From assembly GCF_042665255.1 (NCBI RefSeq), contig NZ_JBHTCD010000003.1: a DNA stretch of 64,000 nt; one strand, 5' to 3'. The stretch comes from Insolitispirillum peregrinum (GTDB lineage Bacteria; Pseudomonadota; Alphaproteobacteria; Rhodospirillales; Rhodospirillaceae). Below are positions 50,902-59,838 of this stretch, piece after piece. Each line of letters begins with the position of its first letter. The first letter of the stretch is position 1. Below the pieces are notes generated by a model. The model saw only the letters and a program-made list of their open reading frames with translations. It searched no databases and was not told where the DNA came from. A program made the translations under genes and the position numbers.

Positions 50902-52692
50902 ATGGCCGCTTACGAAATCATTGACCATCAGTACGACGCCGTTGTCGTCGGTGCTGGCGGTGCTGGTCTGCGCGCCACCTTCGGCATGGTGGCCGCCGGT
51001 CTCAAGACCGCCTGCGTGACCAAGGTGTTTCCGACCCGCTCGCACACCGTGGCGGCGCAGGGCGGCATCGGTGCCGCCCTCGGCAACATGGCCGAGGACA
51101 ACTGGAAGTGGCACATGTACGACACCGTCAAGGGGTCGGACTGGCTGGGTGACCAGGATGCCATCGAATACATGTGCCGCGAAGCCATTCCGGCGGTATA
51201 CGAACTTGAACATTTCGGCGTGCCGTTCTCGCGCACCCCGGATGGCAAGATCTATCAGCGCCCGTTCGGCGGCCACATGCGCAATTTTGGTGAAGCCCCG
51301 GTCCAGCGCGCCTGCGCCGCTGCCGACCGTACCGGCCACGCCATCCTGCACACGCTGTACCAGCAGAGCCTGAAGCACAAGGCCCAGTTCTTCGTCGAGT
51401 TCTTTGCCCTCGACCTGATCATGGACCCGCAGAGCGGCGAATGCCGTGGGGTGATCGCGCTGGAAATGGCCACCGGCAAGATCCACCGCTTCCAGGCGCA
51501 CCAGACGGTGCTCGCCACCGGCGGCTATGGTCGTGCCTTCTTCTCCTGCACCTCGGCCCACACCTGCACCGGCGACGGTAACGGTATGGCTGCCCGTGCC
51601 GGCCTGCCGCTGCAGGACCACGAATTCGTGCAGTTCCACCCGACCGGCATTTACGGTTCGGGCTGCCTGATCACCGAAGGTGCCCGTGGTGAAGGCGGCT
51701 ACCTGACCAACTCCAAGGGCGAGCGTTTCATGGAACGCTATGCTCCGACCGCCAAGGACCTGGCCTCGCGCGACGTCGTGTCGCGTGCGATGACCATGGA
51801 AATCCGCGAAGGTCGTGGGGTCGGCAAGGAAAACGACCACATCCACCTGCACATGGAACACCTGGGCGCCGACGTCCTGTGGGCCCGCCTGCCGGGCATC
51901 ACCGAAACGGCGAAGATCTTCGCCGGTGTCGATGCCACCAAGGAACCGATCCCGGTGCTGCCGACCGTCCACTACAACATGGGCGGCATTCCGACCAACT
52001 ACATGGGCGAAGTCCTGCGTCCGACCAGGGACAACCCGGACGCCGTCTGTGGTGGTCTGATGGCCGTCGGTGAATGCGCCAGCACCTCGGTGCACGGTGC
52101 GAACCGTCTGGGCACCAACTCGCTGCTCGATCTGGTGGTGTTCGGCCGTGCCGCCGCCATCCGCGCTGCCGAGCTGATCAAGCCGGGCACCCAGCACAAG
52201 CCGCTGCCGTCCGACAATGCCGATCTGGCCCTGTCGCGTCTGGACCGCGTGCGCAACGCCAACGGCAGCCGCGCCGTTGCCGACATCCGTCTGGACATGC
52301 AGAAGACCATGCAGCGCGACGCTGCGGTGTACCGCACTTCCAAGTCGCTGGAAGAAGGCGTCGAGGCCCTGAAGGGCGTTGCCGCCAGCATGCCGGACAT
52401 GCGCATCGCTGACCGTTCGCTGGTGTTCAACACCGACCTGATGGAAGCGCTGGAGCTGGAAAACCTGATGGCCTGCGCCTCGGCGACCATCATTTCCGCC
52501 GAAGCCCGCAAGGAATCCCGTGGCGCGCACGCCCACGAAGATTTCCCGAACCGTGACGATCAGGAATGGATGAAGCACACCCTGGCCTGGGTTGACGACA
52601 AGTACAACGTCACCCTGGACTATCGTCCGGTCCACACCTGGACCCTGACCGACGAGGTTGAGTACATCGAGCCGAAGGCTCGCGTGTACTAA
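50902..52692 (+). CDS. sdhA: Succinate dehydrogenase flavoprotein subunit
   Basis: A 596-residue FAD subunit oxidising succinate to fumarate. The dinucleotide motif is GAGGAG at 17-22. Covalent FAD attaches to His48 in RSHTVAAQGG. HPTGIYGSGCLITEGARGEGG and the later GGLMAVGECASTSVHGANRL are family blocks. GGAGG lies upstream of the ATG at 50902. Confidence 0.97.
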   Translation: MAAYEIIDHQYDAVVVGAGGAGLRATFGMVAAGLKTACVTKVFPTRSHTVAAQGGIGAALGNMAEDNWKWHMYDTVKGSDWLGDQDAIEYMCREAIPAVYELEHFGVPFSRTPDGKIYQRPFGGHMRNFGEAPVQRACAAADRTGHAILHTLYQQSLKHKAQFFVEFFALDLIMDPQSGECRGVIALEMATGKIHRFQAHQTVLATGGYGRAFFSCTSAHTCTGDGNGMAARAGLPLQDHEFVQFHPTGIYGSGCLITEGARGEGGYLTNSKGERFMERYAPTAKDLASRDVVSRAMTMEIREGRGVGKENDHIHLHMEHLGADVLWARLPGITETAKIFAGVDATKEPIPVLPTVHYNMGGIPTNYMGEVLRPTRDNPDAVCGGLMAVGECASTSVHGANRLGTNSLLDLVVFGRAAAIRAAELIKPGTQHKPLPSDNADLALSRLDRVRNANGSRAVADIRLDMQKTMQRDAAVYRTSKSLEEGVEALKGVAASMPDMRIADRSLVFNTDLMEALELENLMACASATIISAEARKESRGAHAHEDFPNRDDQEWMKHTLAWVDDKYNVTLDYRPVHTWTLTDEVEYIEPKARVY

Positions 52693-52717
52693 GGCCGGAA
52701 GCGAGAGGAACAAGCCC

Positions 52718-53500
52718 ATGGCTGAATTCAATCTGCCGCCGAACAGCCGCGTCAAGGAAGGCAAGACCTTCCGTGCTCCGGCCGGTGCAAAGAACATCAA
52801 GGTGTTCAAGGTTTACCGCTATGATCCCGACAGCGGCGAAAACCCGCGCCTGGACAGCTACGAGATTGATCTCGATAACTGCGGTCCGATGGTGCTGGAC
52901 GCCCTGCTGAAGATCAAAAACGAAATCGACTCCACGCTGACCCTGCGCCGCTCGTGCCGTGAAGGGATCTGCGGGTCGTGCTCGATGAACATCGACGGCC
53001 TGAACACCCTGGCCTGCCTGAAGCCGATCGAGGACATCAAGGGTGACGCCACCGTCTATCCGCTGCCGCACATGCCGGTGGTGAAGGATCTGGTGCCCGA
53101 CCTGACCGTGCCCTACGCCCAGTATGCCTCCATCGAACCGTGGATGCAGGCTGATACCCCGGCTCCGGGCAAGGGTGAGCGCCTGCAGTCCCCCGAAGAG
53201 CGCGCCAAGCTCGACGGCCTGTGGGAATGCATCCTGTGCTTCTGCTGCCAGACCTCGTGCCCGTCGTACTGGTGGAATGGCGACCGCTACCTCGGCCCCG
53301 CCATTCTGCTGCAGGCCTCGCGCTGGATCAATGACTCCCGCGACGAAGCCACCGGCACGCGTCTGGACAACCTTGAAGACCCGTTCAAGCTGTACCGCTG
53401 CCACACCATCATGAACTGCACCAACACTTGCCCCAAGGGTCTGAACCCCGCCAAGGCAATTGCTGACATCAAGCAGAAGATGATCAAGCGCGTGCTGTAA
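52718..53500 (+). CDS. sdhB: Succinate dehydrogenase iron-sulfur subunit
   Basis: A 260-residue subunit passing electrons from FAD to quinone. The [2Fe-2S] ligands are in SCREGICGSCSMNIDGLNTL. The [4Fe-4S] and [3Fe-4S] ligands are in ECILCFCCQTSCPSYWW and CHTIMNCTNTCPKGL. GAGAGGA precedes the ATG at 52718. It closes the sdhCDAB operon, with a terminator 16 bases later. No mdh or suc genes follow. Confidence 0.97.
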   Translation: MAEFNLPPNSRVKEGKTFRAPAGAKNIKVFKVYRYDPDSGENPRLDSYEIDLDNCGPMVLDALLKIKNEIDSTLTLRRSCREGICGSCSMNIDGLNTLACLKPIEDIKGDATVYPLPHMPVVKDLVPDLTVPYAQYASIEPWMQADTPAPGKGERLQSPEERAKLDGLWECILCFCCQTSCPSYWWNGDRYLGPAILLQASRWINDSRDEATGTRLDNLEDPFKLYRCHTIMNCTNTCPKGLNPAKAIADIKQKMIKRVL

Positions 53501-53515
53501 GCTTTGCGTGTTCTG

Positions 53516-53553
53516 AAACCCCCCGCCCTCGTCAGAGAGCGGGGGGTTTTTTT
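53516..53553 (+). terminator. Terminator of sdhCDAB
   Basis: AAACCCCCCGC pairs with GCGGGGGGTTT around a short loop and ends in TTTTTTT. Confidence 0.92.
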
Positions 53554-53569
53554 ACGGGAGAACAAGGAC

Positions 53570-53657
53570 GTGGAGCGCTGCTCCACACCTCGCCGGGGCC
53601 GTCAGGCCCCGGACCCCATGAATTTGATATTGAAAGAAAAAATGGGGGTTTGGGGGC
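53570..53657 (+). repeat. Dispersed two-hairpin repeat, copy C
   Basis: GTGGAGC-GCT-GCTCCAC (53570-53586), ACCTCG, CCGGGGCC-GTCA-GGCCCCGG, then GACCCCATGAATTTGATATT and AAAAAATGGGGGTTTGGGGG, matching inverted copy B over its length. Two more hairpins follow it (GTTTGGG/CCCAAAC and CGGGC/GCCCG), which may end the leftward gene. Confidence 0.87.
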
Positions 53658-53723
53658 ATCGCACCCAAACGGGTTCGGGCGGTAGCCCGATCTTGTTTTC
53701 CAACTGTCGTATGTCGTGGGTTT

Positions 53724-54266
53724 TTAAGTCTTGCGCCTCACCGGCTTCAGCCACCAGCCCATCCAGCGCGACAGGCGGGGCATGATGCCATAGGTCATCG
53801 CCAGCACCACAAGGATGGTCAGGATGGCGACTTTCAGCAGGAACGGCAGTGCTGCCAGCAAGGGGGCGATGTACCACAGGCAAAAGGCGACGGTGGGGAA
53901 AATCCCCATCCATGTGACCACCGCCAGCCGCCAGCGGGCCGGGCTTGTGTTGGTGATCTTGGCTGGAAACCACACCTCCAGCCCGCTGAGGGTGCGATAG
54001 TCGGCCTCGGAAGCCACCACCGGCGCCAGCCGTTGATGCCAATCGGCGCTTTCCGGTGAACTGCGCCAGCGGTCGAGGTCGGCCTGGGTGGCGAAGCGCT
54101 GGATGATCTGGAACGGCTGGTCTTCGCTGTGCGGCGGAATGATCGCTGCCGACAGATAGCCGGGAAAATGGCTGGAGGCCTCGAGCATCCCGCGCACGAG
54201 GGTTTCATAGGTGGCGGCGCAGCCGGGTTTGGCGTGGCGATGGACGATGCGGGAGACTTCGGACAT
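53724..54266 (-). CDS. Antibiotic-biosynthesis-monooxygenase-domain membrane protein
   Basis: A 180-residue protein. Residues 1 to about 105 form an ABM ferredoxin-like fold (VHRHAKPGCAATYETLVRGM, FQIIQRFATQADLDRWRSS). Two helices follow (about 115-135 and 140-160), then a basic tail. This domain-plus-helices form is widespread (COG3224) and of unknown substrate. It diverges from a TetR gene across 92 bases carrying a palindrome, so it is the likely regulated target. Confidence 0.83.
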   Translation of the reverse strand: MSEVSRIVHRHAKPGCAATYETLVRGMLEASSHFPGYLSAAIIPPHSEDQPFQIIQRFATQADLDRWRSSPESADWHQRLAPVVASEADYRTLSGLEVWFPAKITNTSPARWRLAVVTWMGIFPTVAFCLWYIAPLLAALPFLLKVAILTILVVLAMTYGIMPRLSRWMGWWLKPVRRKT

Positions 54267-54282
54267 TTGGTTGGCTCATATG

Positions 54283-54303
54283 GAAACTAAACGGTTTCGT
54301 TTC
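54283..54303. promoter_or_regulatory. Candidate TetR operator
   Basis: GAAAC (54283-54287), 11 bases, GTTTC (54299-54303), with an inner AAACG-GTTT-CGTTT palindrome. It lies midway between the divergent monooxygenase-domain gene and the TetR gene. The AAACG...CGTTT half-sites recall the site at 28358-28375. Confidence 0.5.
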
Positions 54304-54358
54304 TATATCCTGTCATCGCCGTTACACTGCTGTCAATCTTTCCGCCTGAGGATATCTG

Positions 54359-54985
54359 ATGACGGCTTTCCCTTCCGCCCCCCGCCCCGGACGCAAGCCG
54401 GAAGACCAGCGTGCCCGCCTGCGCGATGCCGCCGCCGAGGTCTTTCTGGAGCATGGATTCGGTATGACCACGGTCGATATGATCGCCCAGCAGGCCAAAG
54501 CGTCAAAAAAGACCCTCTACGCCCATTTCACCAGCAAGGAAGAGCTGTTTGTGGCGGCGATCGAGGCCATTTGCGGCGACACACTGGGGCCGCTGGTGGC
54601 ACTGGATGATCCGGGGCAGACCCCGCAACAGGTGCTGACGGTGTTTGGCCTGCGGATGCTGGAGCGTATCCTGTCGCCCCGGGCGATTGCCGTTCACCGG
54701 CTGGCGATTGGCGAGGCCACCCGTTTTCCTGAACAGGCTCGCTTGTTCTATCGCTCCGGTCCGGCCACCTTGCAGGCGATTTTGACCGACCACATGCGGG
54801 CCTTGCAGGCGGCGGGGCACCTGCTGGCCGATGACCCGGCGTGGCTGGCCAGTGTGTTCATTCAAATGGTGATCGGGGACTATCAGCGACAGGTGTCGAT
54901 GGCGATGATCCCCGCACCATCCCCCGCCGAGGCCGAGCGCCATGTGCAGCGGGTGGTCGCCCTGTTTCTGGGAATGCGGGGCTAA
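54359..54985 (+). CDS. TetR/AcrR-family regulator
   Basis: A 208-residue regulator. HTH: LRDAAAEVFLEHGFGMTTVD then MIAQQAKASKKTLYAHFTSK (about 22-62). The C-terminal helical ligand domain resembles the AefR-like group (HRLAIGEATRFPEQARLFYR). It probably represses the divergent ABM gene and itself. Its stop overlaps the convergent ferritin-like gene's stop by four bases. Confidence 0.92.
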   Translation: MTAFPSAPRPGRKPEDQRARLRDAAAEVFLEHGFGMTTVDMIAQQAKASKKTLYAHFTSKEELFVAAIEAICGDTLGPLVALDDPGQTPQQVLTVFGLRMLERILSPRAIAVHRLAIGEATRFPEQARLFYRSGPATLQAILTDHMRALQAAGHLLADDPAWLASVFIQMVIGDYQRQVSMAMIPAPSPAEAERHVQRVVALFLGMRG

Positions 54986-55488
54986 TCCACCGATACCGGC
55001 GGATCGAGGTCTTCGGCCCAGTGCTCGCCCGGCGGCGGATATTTCTTCAGCCAGTCGAGCAACAGCCTGATGTGCATCTGCTCCTCGGCGGCGAATTCGG
55101 CGGCCATCGCCTGCACCTCGGCATTGGGGCAGGTGCTGGCGATCAGGGCATAAAAGGCATGGCCGCGCTCTTCGGATTGTTTGGCGGCGATCAGCGCATG
55201 GTGCGGGGTCATGCGGTAATGCACCTCGTCGATTTCCACCGTCTCGGGGCTTTCCGCGTCCGGCCAGTGGTACTCCCATGGGGCATAGTGCGGCAGGGTC
55301 AGGCCCCTGGCGGCATCGCGGGCCTCGGCAAGGTGCAGGCGCGAGTAATGCGCCATCTTGCGGAACAGCTCGACCACATCGCCATTGTGGTGAACCTCCA
55401 GCGCGTCGGCCAGCTCGTCAAAGCGTTCGGCGGATTCGCGTTCCAGGGTGATGGCGTGGGCTAAAAATTCCGGGACGGTGGTGATCAT
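54982..55488 (-). CDS. Ferritin-like (rubrerythrin-type) protein
   Basis: A 168-residue four-helix protein. Di-iron ligand candidates are Glu in ITLERESAERFDELA, SRLHLAEARD, SEERGHAFYALIA and AAEEQMHIRLLL, the two E-x-x-H-type pairs of the ferritin superfamily. There is no C-terminal rubredoxin domain. Its start overlaps the korB stop (ATGA), so it is co-translated with the oxygen-sensitive 2-oxoacid oxidoreductase. A role in peroxide or oxygen removal for that enzyme is a reasonable inference. Confidence 0.82.
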   Translation of the reverse strand: MITTVPEFLAHAITLERESAERFDELADALEVHHNGDVVELFRKMAHYSRLHLAEARDAARGLTLPHYAPWEYHWPDAESPETVEIDEVHYRMTPHHALIAAKQSEERGHAFYALIASTCPNAEVQAMAAEFAAEEQMHIRLLLDWLKKYPPPGEHWAEDLDPPVSVD

Positions 55489-56333
55489 AGCGCGAACCTC
55501 TTTTCCAGATCGACGATGCTCAGGGTGTCATCGGGGGCCGGGTGGAACGGGCGGTGGTTGCCCCGGTACAGAACACCGGTGGCAAAGCCGTCATCGTCCA
55601 GCAGGCGCAGGAAAGCCTCCTTGCGGTCGGTAACCGGGGTGCTCCAGTCCTGATGGACCTGCTCCTTGTAGCCGCGCTGTTCGGGGCGGAAGGTTACGCA
55701 CGGACTGAGCACCTGAATCAGTGAAAAGCCGGGGGCGCGGATGCCTTCGCAGATCATCTGGGCGACGTGATTGGGCTGTCCGGCAAAGGTGCGGGCGATG
55801 AAGTTGGCTCCGGCGGACAGGGCGATTTCCAGCGGATGGATGGCTTCGATGCCGGTGCCCTCAGGCGTCAGCTTGGAGCCGGTCCAGTCGGGGGCGGTGG
55901 TGGGGGAGGCCTGCCCTTTGGTCATGCCATAGACCGCGTTGTCCATCACGATATAGGTCATGTCGATGTTGCGGCGGCAGGCGTGCAGGAAGTGGTTGCC
56001 GCCAATCGAAAAGCCGTCGCCATCGCCACCGGCGACCAGCACGGTCAGGTCCGGGCGGGCGGCTTTCAGGCCGGTGGCGACCGGCAGGGCGCGGCCATGG
56101 ATCGAGTGGAAGCCATAGAGCGAGGTATAGGCCGGCAGGCGCGAGGAACAGCCGATGCCGGACACCAGCGCCACCTGTTCCGGCGGGAGCTGCAACTCGC
56201 TCAGGGCCTTGGTCAACGCCGACAGAACCGAATAGTCACCGCAGCCGGGGCACCAGACCGGCTTGATCCGGGATTTATAGTCATTGGCCGAATAGGTCGG
56301 CTCGGCGGTGACATCGCAGGGGATGGTGTTCAT
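55485..56333 (-). CDS. korB: 2-oxoacid:ferredoxin oxidoreductase beta subunit
   Basis: A 282-residue TPP-binding subunit. WCPGCGDYSVL near residue 30 starts the conserved core. The TPP/Mg motif is GGDGDGFSIGGNHF with VMDNAVYGMTKGQ. CSSRLPAY and the Cys of LSPCVTF are further family marks, with FeS cluster Cys at the usual places. The start at 56333 has GGAGAG seven bases upstream. It lies 19 bases after korA. The KorB type usually oxidises 2-oxoglutarate, but pyruvate cannot be excluded. Confidence 0.93.
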   Translation of the reverse strand: MNTIPCDVTAEPTYSANDYKSRIKPVWCPGCGDYSVLSALTKALSELQLPPEQVALVSGIGCSSRLPAYTSLYGFHSIHGRALPVATGLKAARPDLTVLVAGGDGDGFSIGGNHFLHACRRNIDMTYIVMDNAVYGMTKGQASPTTAPDWTGSKLTPEGTGIEAIHPLEIALSAGANFIARTFAGQPNHVAQMICEGIRAPGFSLIQVLSPCVTFRPEQRGYKEQVHQDWSTPVTDRKEAFLRLLDDDGFATGVLYRGNHRPFHPAPDDTLSIVDLEKRFAL

Positions 56334-56352
56334 GATGTCTCTCCGGGCGGGC

Positions 56353-58101
56353 TCAGGCGGCCACGCAGGCATCAGCCTGCGCCAGCGCGCCGAGGGCGGT
56401 GACGATTTCGTGTGGCCGCAGGGCCAGCGGGCCGGGGCGGTGCAGGGTGTGGACCAGCGGCGGCAGGTCGTACTGGGCGCGCAGCAGGCTGTGGAACTGG
56501 GCGCTGTGGTTCTGTTCGACCACCAGCAGCTTGCCGATCCCCTGCAAGGCCGCCGCCATTTGGGCCGGGCGGGCCGGAGCCAGCAGGCGGACGGCAATCA
56601 GGCGGGCGTGCAGGCCGGTTTCGGCGGCACGGGCCAGCGCCTCGCGCACCTGTTCGGTGATCGAGCCAAAGGTGATCACCGCCATGTCGGCATCGGGCGG
56701 GCCGCTGATGTCAGCCCACGCCGGGCCATAGTCGAACTCGGTCAGTTTACGCAGACGCTTGTCAAGCTGCTCCTGATGATGGCGGGCCTGCGTCGAGGGC
56801 GTCCCTTTCGGGCTGTGTTCCAGACCATCGGCGGTATAGGTGGTGCCTGCGGTGCCGGGAATGGCCATCGGCGAGACGCCATCGGCGGTCAGGGCATAGC
56901 GTTGATAGTCACCCTCTGCCGCTTCGGCCCGCAAACGGTGGGCGTGAAAGTCGGGCAGGGTGGGGCGGTCAAGGACGGCGCGCGACTGCCCGGCGGCCTG
57001 ATCGGACAACATGATCACCGGGCACTGGCGTGACTCGGCCAGCATCACCGACCACTGGGCGGTGAACACGCAATCGGCAATCGACAGCGGGGCGGTGACA
57101 ATATGGGGGGCATCGCCGTGCAGGCCATAGACGGCGATATTCAGGTCGGACTGCTCGGATTTGGTGGGAATGCCGGTGGAGGGGCCACCGCGCATCACAT
57201 CAACCACCACCACCGGCGTTTCCGAGGCCACCGCCAGCCCGAGTCCTTCGGTCATCAGGGCGAGGCCGGGGCCAGAGGTGGCAGTCAGCGACGGCACGCC
57301 GCCAAACGAGCCGCCGAGGCACATGTTGATCGAGGCCAGCTCGTCCTCGGCCTGCACCAGCGTCCCGCCGACATGGGTCAGGTTGGGAGCCAGCCATTCG
57401 AGGACTTCGGTGGCCGGGGTGATCGGATAGGCGGCGCAGAACCGCACACCGCCGCGCAGAGCGCCCAGACCGGTGGCTTCGTTGCCGGTGATCGACCAGC
57501 GTTCCTGCCCGGCAGCAGTGGGGGGAGCCAGCGGGCGCAGGTGGCCTGCCAGAGGCTCGGCGGCCTGCATGCCCGCGTGCAGGCTGGCCAGCGACTGGGC
57601 AATGACTTCGGCGCCCTTTTTCCCCAGAACCGTGCCCAGCACCTGTTCGATGGTGGCAGCCGGAATGCCGATCGCTGCCGCCACCAGCCCGAGGGCGACC
57701 ATGTTCACCCGACCGCCGGGAGTGGAGCGGGCAATGTCCTTCAGTGGTACTTCAATGACGAGTGGCGACTGTTCCAGCATCAGCGCCGGAACCGGACCCT
57801 GGGCCGGGTCGCTGATGATCACCGTTTCGGCGTGCAATGGCAGTTCCGAGGCAAAGCGTTCGATGTTGCCCCAATCGACCGCCACCAGCAGGTCATAAAA
57901 GTCATCGGGGGATTGCACCGGCTGTGGCGACAGGCGCAGCAGCGCTGCCGACTCTCCGCCGCGAATCTGCGGCCCGAGCGAGCGGCCCATCAGCCCGTAC
58001 CACCCGGCACGGGCGGCGGCATCGACCAGCATTTGCCCGGCGGTCATCACGCCAGCGCCGCCACTGCCGGTCATGGCGATGGAAACGGAAGAAAAGCTCA
58101 T
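56353..58101 (-). CDS. korA: 2-oxoacid:ferredoxin oxidoreductase alpha subunit (gamma-alpha fusion)
   Basis: A 582-residue protein. Residues about 1-190 are the gamma domain (GSGGAGVMTAGQMLVDAAAR, GPQIRGGESAALLRL). Residues about 200-580 are the alpha pyrimidine-binding domain (GNEATGLGALRGGVRFCAAY, TSGPGLALMTEGLGLA, RGGPSTGIPTKSEQSDL), ending with the transketolase-C-like part. With KorB it makes the two-subunit enzyme that decarboxylates 2-oxoglutarate with reduction of ferredoxin. GGGGGAG precedes the ATG. It diverges from a 2[4Fe-4S] ferredoxin gene, the likely electron acceptor. Confidence 0.94.
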   Translation of the reverse strand: MSFSSVSIAMTGSGGAGVMTAGQMLVDAAARAGWYGLMGRSLGPQIRGGESAALLRLSPQPVQSPDDFYDLLVAVDWGNIERFASELPLHAETVIISDPAQGPVPALMLEQSPLVIEVPLKDIARSTPGGRVNMVALGLVAAAIGIPAATIEQVLGTVLGKKGAEVIAQSLASLHAGMQAAEPLAGHLRPLAPPTAAGQERWSITGNEATGLGALRGGVRFCAAYPITPATEVLEWLAPNLTHVGGTLVQAEDELASINMCLGGSFGGVPSLTATSGPGLALMTEGLGLAVASETPVVVVDVMRGGPSTGIPTKSEQSDLNIAVYGLHGDAPHIVTAPLSIADCVFTAQWSVMLAESRQCPVIMLSDQAAGQSRAVLDRPTLPDFHAHRLRAEAAEGDYQRYALTADGVSPMAIPGTAGTTYTADGLEHSPKGTPSTQARHHQEQLDKRLRKLTEFDYGPAWADISGPPDADMAVITFGSITEQVREALARAAETGLHARLIAVRLLAPARPAQMAAALQGIGKLLVVEQNHSAQFHSLLRAQYDLPPLVHTLHRPGPLALRPHEIVTALGALAQADACVAA

Positions 58102-58443
58102 GAGTCTCCCCCTTGAAAACGATGCGGCGCCTCTGCCTCTGCCGCAGGATCGGGCACAGGCAGCGGGCGGACCTCCCCCGTCAGGATGGCGCGGATGGGT
58201 GGGAAAGACGCGCAGGCATGGGGGATGTCGCGCACATCAGGTATAGCTGTTTTACCGGCCCAAGGCCACTGAAAAACCACCAGACGCGACAGTAGATATG
58301 AGTAATTATCGTTTTTAATGAAAGAGTTATGGGTGGTTGACAAATCGCATTGCGACCCACCGGATGCAGGCGTTCAATCGCGGGAGCGTCTGTGTCAGCC
58401 GGTCAGGGCGATGCAGGCTGGTCAGGAAAAAAAGGAGGCCGCA

Positions 58444-58686
58444 ATGGCTTTGAGGATTGAAGACGACTGTATCGCCTGTGGGGCCTGCCCGACCGAATGC
58501 CCGAACGAGGCCATTGCGGTGGGCGATCCGGTGTACAGCATTGATCCCGACCGCTGCACCGAATGCGTTGGTGCCAACGATACACCACAGTGCGTCAGTG
58601 TCTGCCCGGTCGATTGCATCAAGGCTGATCCGGCGCACCGCGAAAGCCAACAGGCATTGCAGGCGAAGTATCAGGCGCTGCATTAA
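58444..58686 (+). CDS. 2[4Fe-4S] ferredoxin (YfhL type)
   Basis: An 80-residue ferredoxin. The first cluster motif is CIACGACPTECPNEA, the second starts CTECVGANDTPQCVSVCPVD, with the extended insert between the second and third Cys of cluster II that marks the YfhL group. AGGAGG stands six bases before the ATG at 58444. Divergent from korA, it is the natural partner of KorAB (inference from position). Confidence 0.93.
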   Translation: MALRIEDDCIACGACPTECPNEAIAVGDPVYSIDPDRCTECVGANDTPQCVSVCPVDCIKADPAHRESQQALQAKYQALH

Positions 58687-58718
58687 CAGGGGGGCGTCAG
58701 AGCTACCCGCAGCATAAC

Positions 58719-58752
58719 GAAAAAGCCGCCTCCTTGCGGGGGCGGCTTTTTC
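58719..58752. terminator. Bidirectional terminator between ferredoxin and rpmJ
   Basis: AAAAAGCCGCC pairs with GGCGGCTTTTT, with inner TCC/GGG pairs, giving T-runs in both directions for these convergent genes. Confidence 0.9.
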
Positions 58753-58815
58753 TGAACACGCTTCACACCAACCGGAACGGGTCATCCGAAAATGCCAAAA
58801 CCGGCGGGGCGAATG

Positions 58816-58941
58816 TTAGCCCTGACGGACCTTCATGCGCGGGTTCTTCTTGTTAATCACGTAAACGCGGCCCTTACGACGCACGACGCGGCAATCCTTG
58901 TCGCGGGTCTTGGCCGACTTCAGCGAATTGCGAACTCGCAT
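58816..58941 (-). CDS. rpmJ: 50S ribosomal protein L36
   Basis: A 41-residue basic protein read from the ATG at 58941: MRVRNSLKSAKTRDKDCRVV, then RRKGRVYVINKKNPRMKVRQ and G. This is the longer, single-Cys (zinc-free, YkgO-like) form of L36 typical of alphaproteobacteria. GAGGA lies upstream. It is a structural part of the large ribosomal subunit. It stands alone, as in many alphaproteobacteria. Confidence 0.96.
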   Translation of the reverse strand: MRVRNSLKSAKTRDKDCRVVRRKGRVYVINKKNPRMKVRQG

Positions 58942-59109
58942 GATGTCGTTCCTCGGCTAACCTTAGTAAACGAAAGAGGGCGCAAAATACGCACGCCCCC
59001 GGAAAATGTCAACATCTTATGATGCCGACCTGCCTGTTTGCCAGAAAAAGCCGTTTGTCAGCGACAAGGCGACTCTTTCTGCGCGAAAGGCCCCCTTTCC
59101 TAGCCTTCT

Positions 59110-59808
59110 TTAACGCTGAAGCCAATAGCGAAATAATGCCGTCACCGCGTGGGGCTGTTCCATGGTTGACAGATGGCCGCAGTCGTCAACCTCGACCAGC
59201 ACGCCAGCGGGCAGGGCATCGACCATTTCCTGATGGACCTTTGGCGGGGTCAGGGCATCCTGCCGCCCGCACAGACACAGGGTTGGCACGGTGATGCGGG
59301 CCAGATCGGCGCGGCCATCCACCCGGCTGAGAATGGCTTGCTGCTGGCGGGCAAAGGCAGCCAGACCAACCCGTTCGGCCATCGCACGCACCCGGTGTGT
59401 CAGGGCGTCATCGTGCAGGCGGTCAGGGTGAACCAGGACCGGCAGCAACTGATCGGCAATCTGTGCCATCGAGCCGGACTGCGCCTGCGCAACCAGCGCC
59501 CGCCGCTGATCGGATTGTTCGGGGCGGTCGGCGCGGGCATTGGTATCGAGCAGGGCCAGCCGGGTAACGCGGTGGGGGGCTTGCCGCATGACCTCCTGCG
59601 CCACATAGCCGCCCATCGACAGACCGGCGAGGGCAAACGGTCCCTCGACCGACTCCAGCAGGCGGCGGGCCATGCCGCTGATGCTGTCATCCTGCGTGGT
59701 GTCGGCAATGATGATGGTGGCGCAATCGGCCAGACCGCTGATCTGGGCAGCAAACAGGTCGTCATCGGTCAACAGGCCGGGGACCAGAACCACAGTGGGC
59801 AGGCTCAT
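59110..59808 (-). CDS. Alpha/beta hydrolase
   Basis: A 232-residue hydrolase. The nucleophile Ser is in AGLSMGGYVAQE (about residue 64), the Asp in CGRQDALTPP, the His in DCGHLSTMEQP. It has a short lid (about 105-150). Substrate unknown. GGAG precedes the ATG. It follows the isochorismatase-family gene by 30 bases on the same strand, so they may form a small operon. Confidence 0.88.
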   Translation of the reverse strand: MSLPTVVLVPGLLTDDDLFAAQISGLADCATIIIADTTQDDSISGMARRLLESVEGPFALAGLSMGGYVAQEVMRQAPHRVTRLALLDTNARADRPEQSDQRRALVAQAQSGSMAQIADQLLPVLVHPDRLHDDALTHRVRAMAERVGLAAFARQQQAILSRVDGRADLARITVPTLCLCGRQDALTPPKVHQEMVDALPAGVLVEVDDCGHLSTMEQPHAVTALFRYWLQR

Positions 59809-59838
59809 CGGGAAAGACTCCAGAGAGAAAAGGGAGGA

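Noticed and set aside
50893..52809. Long minus-strand frame opposite sdhA
   Set aside because: Shadow frame of a strongly codon-biased gene; sdhA on the plus strand is complete with all motifs.
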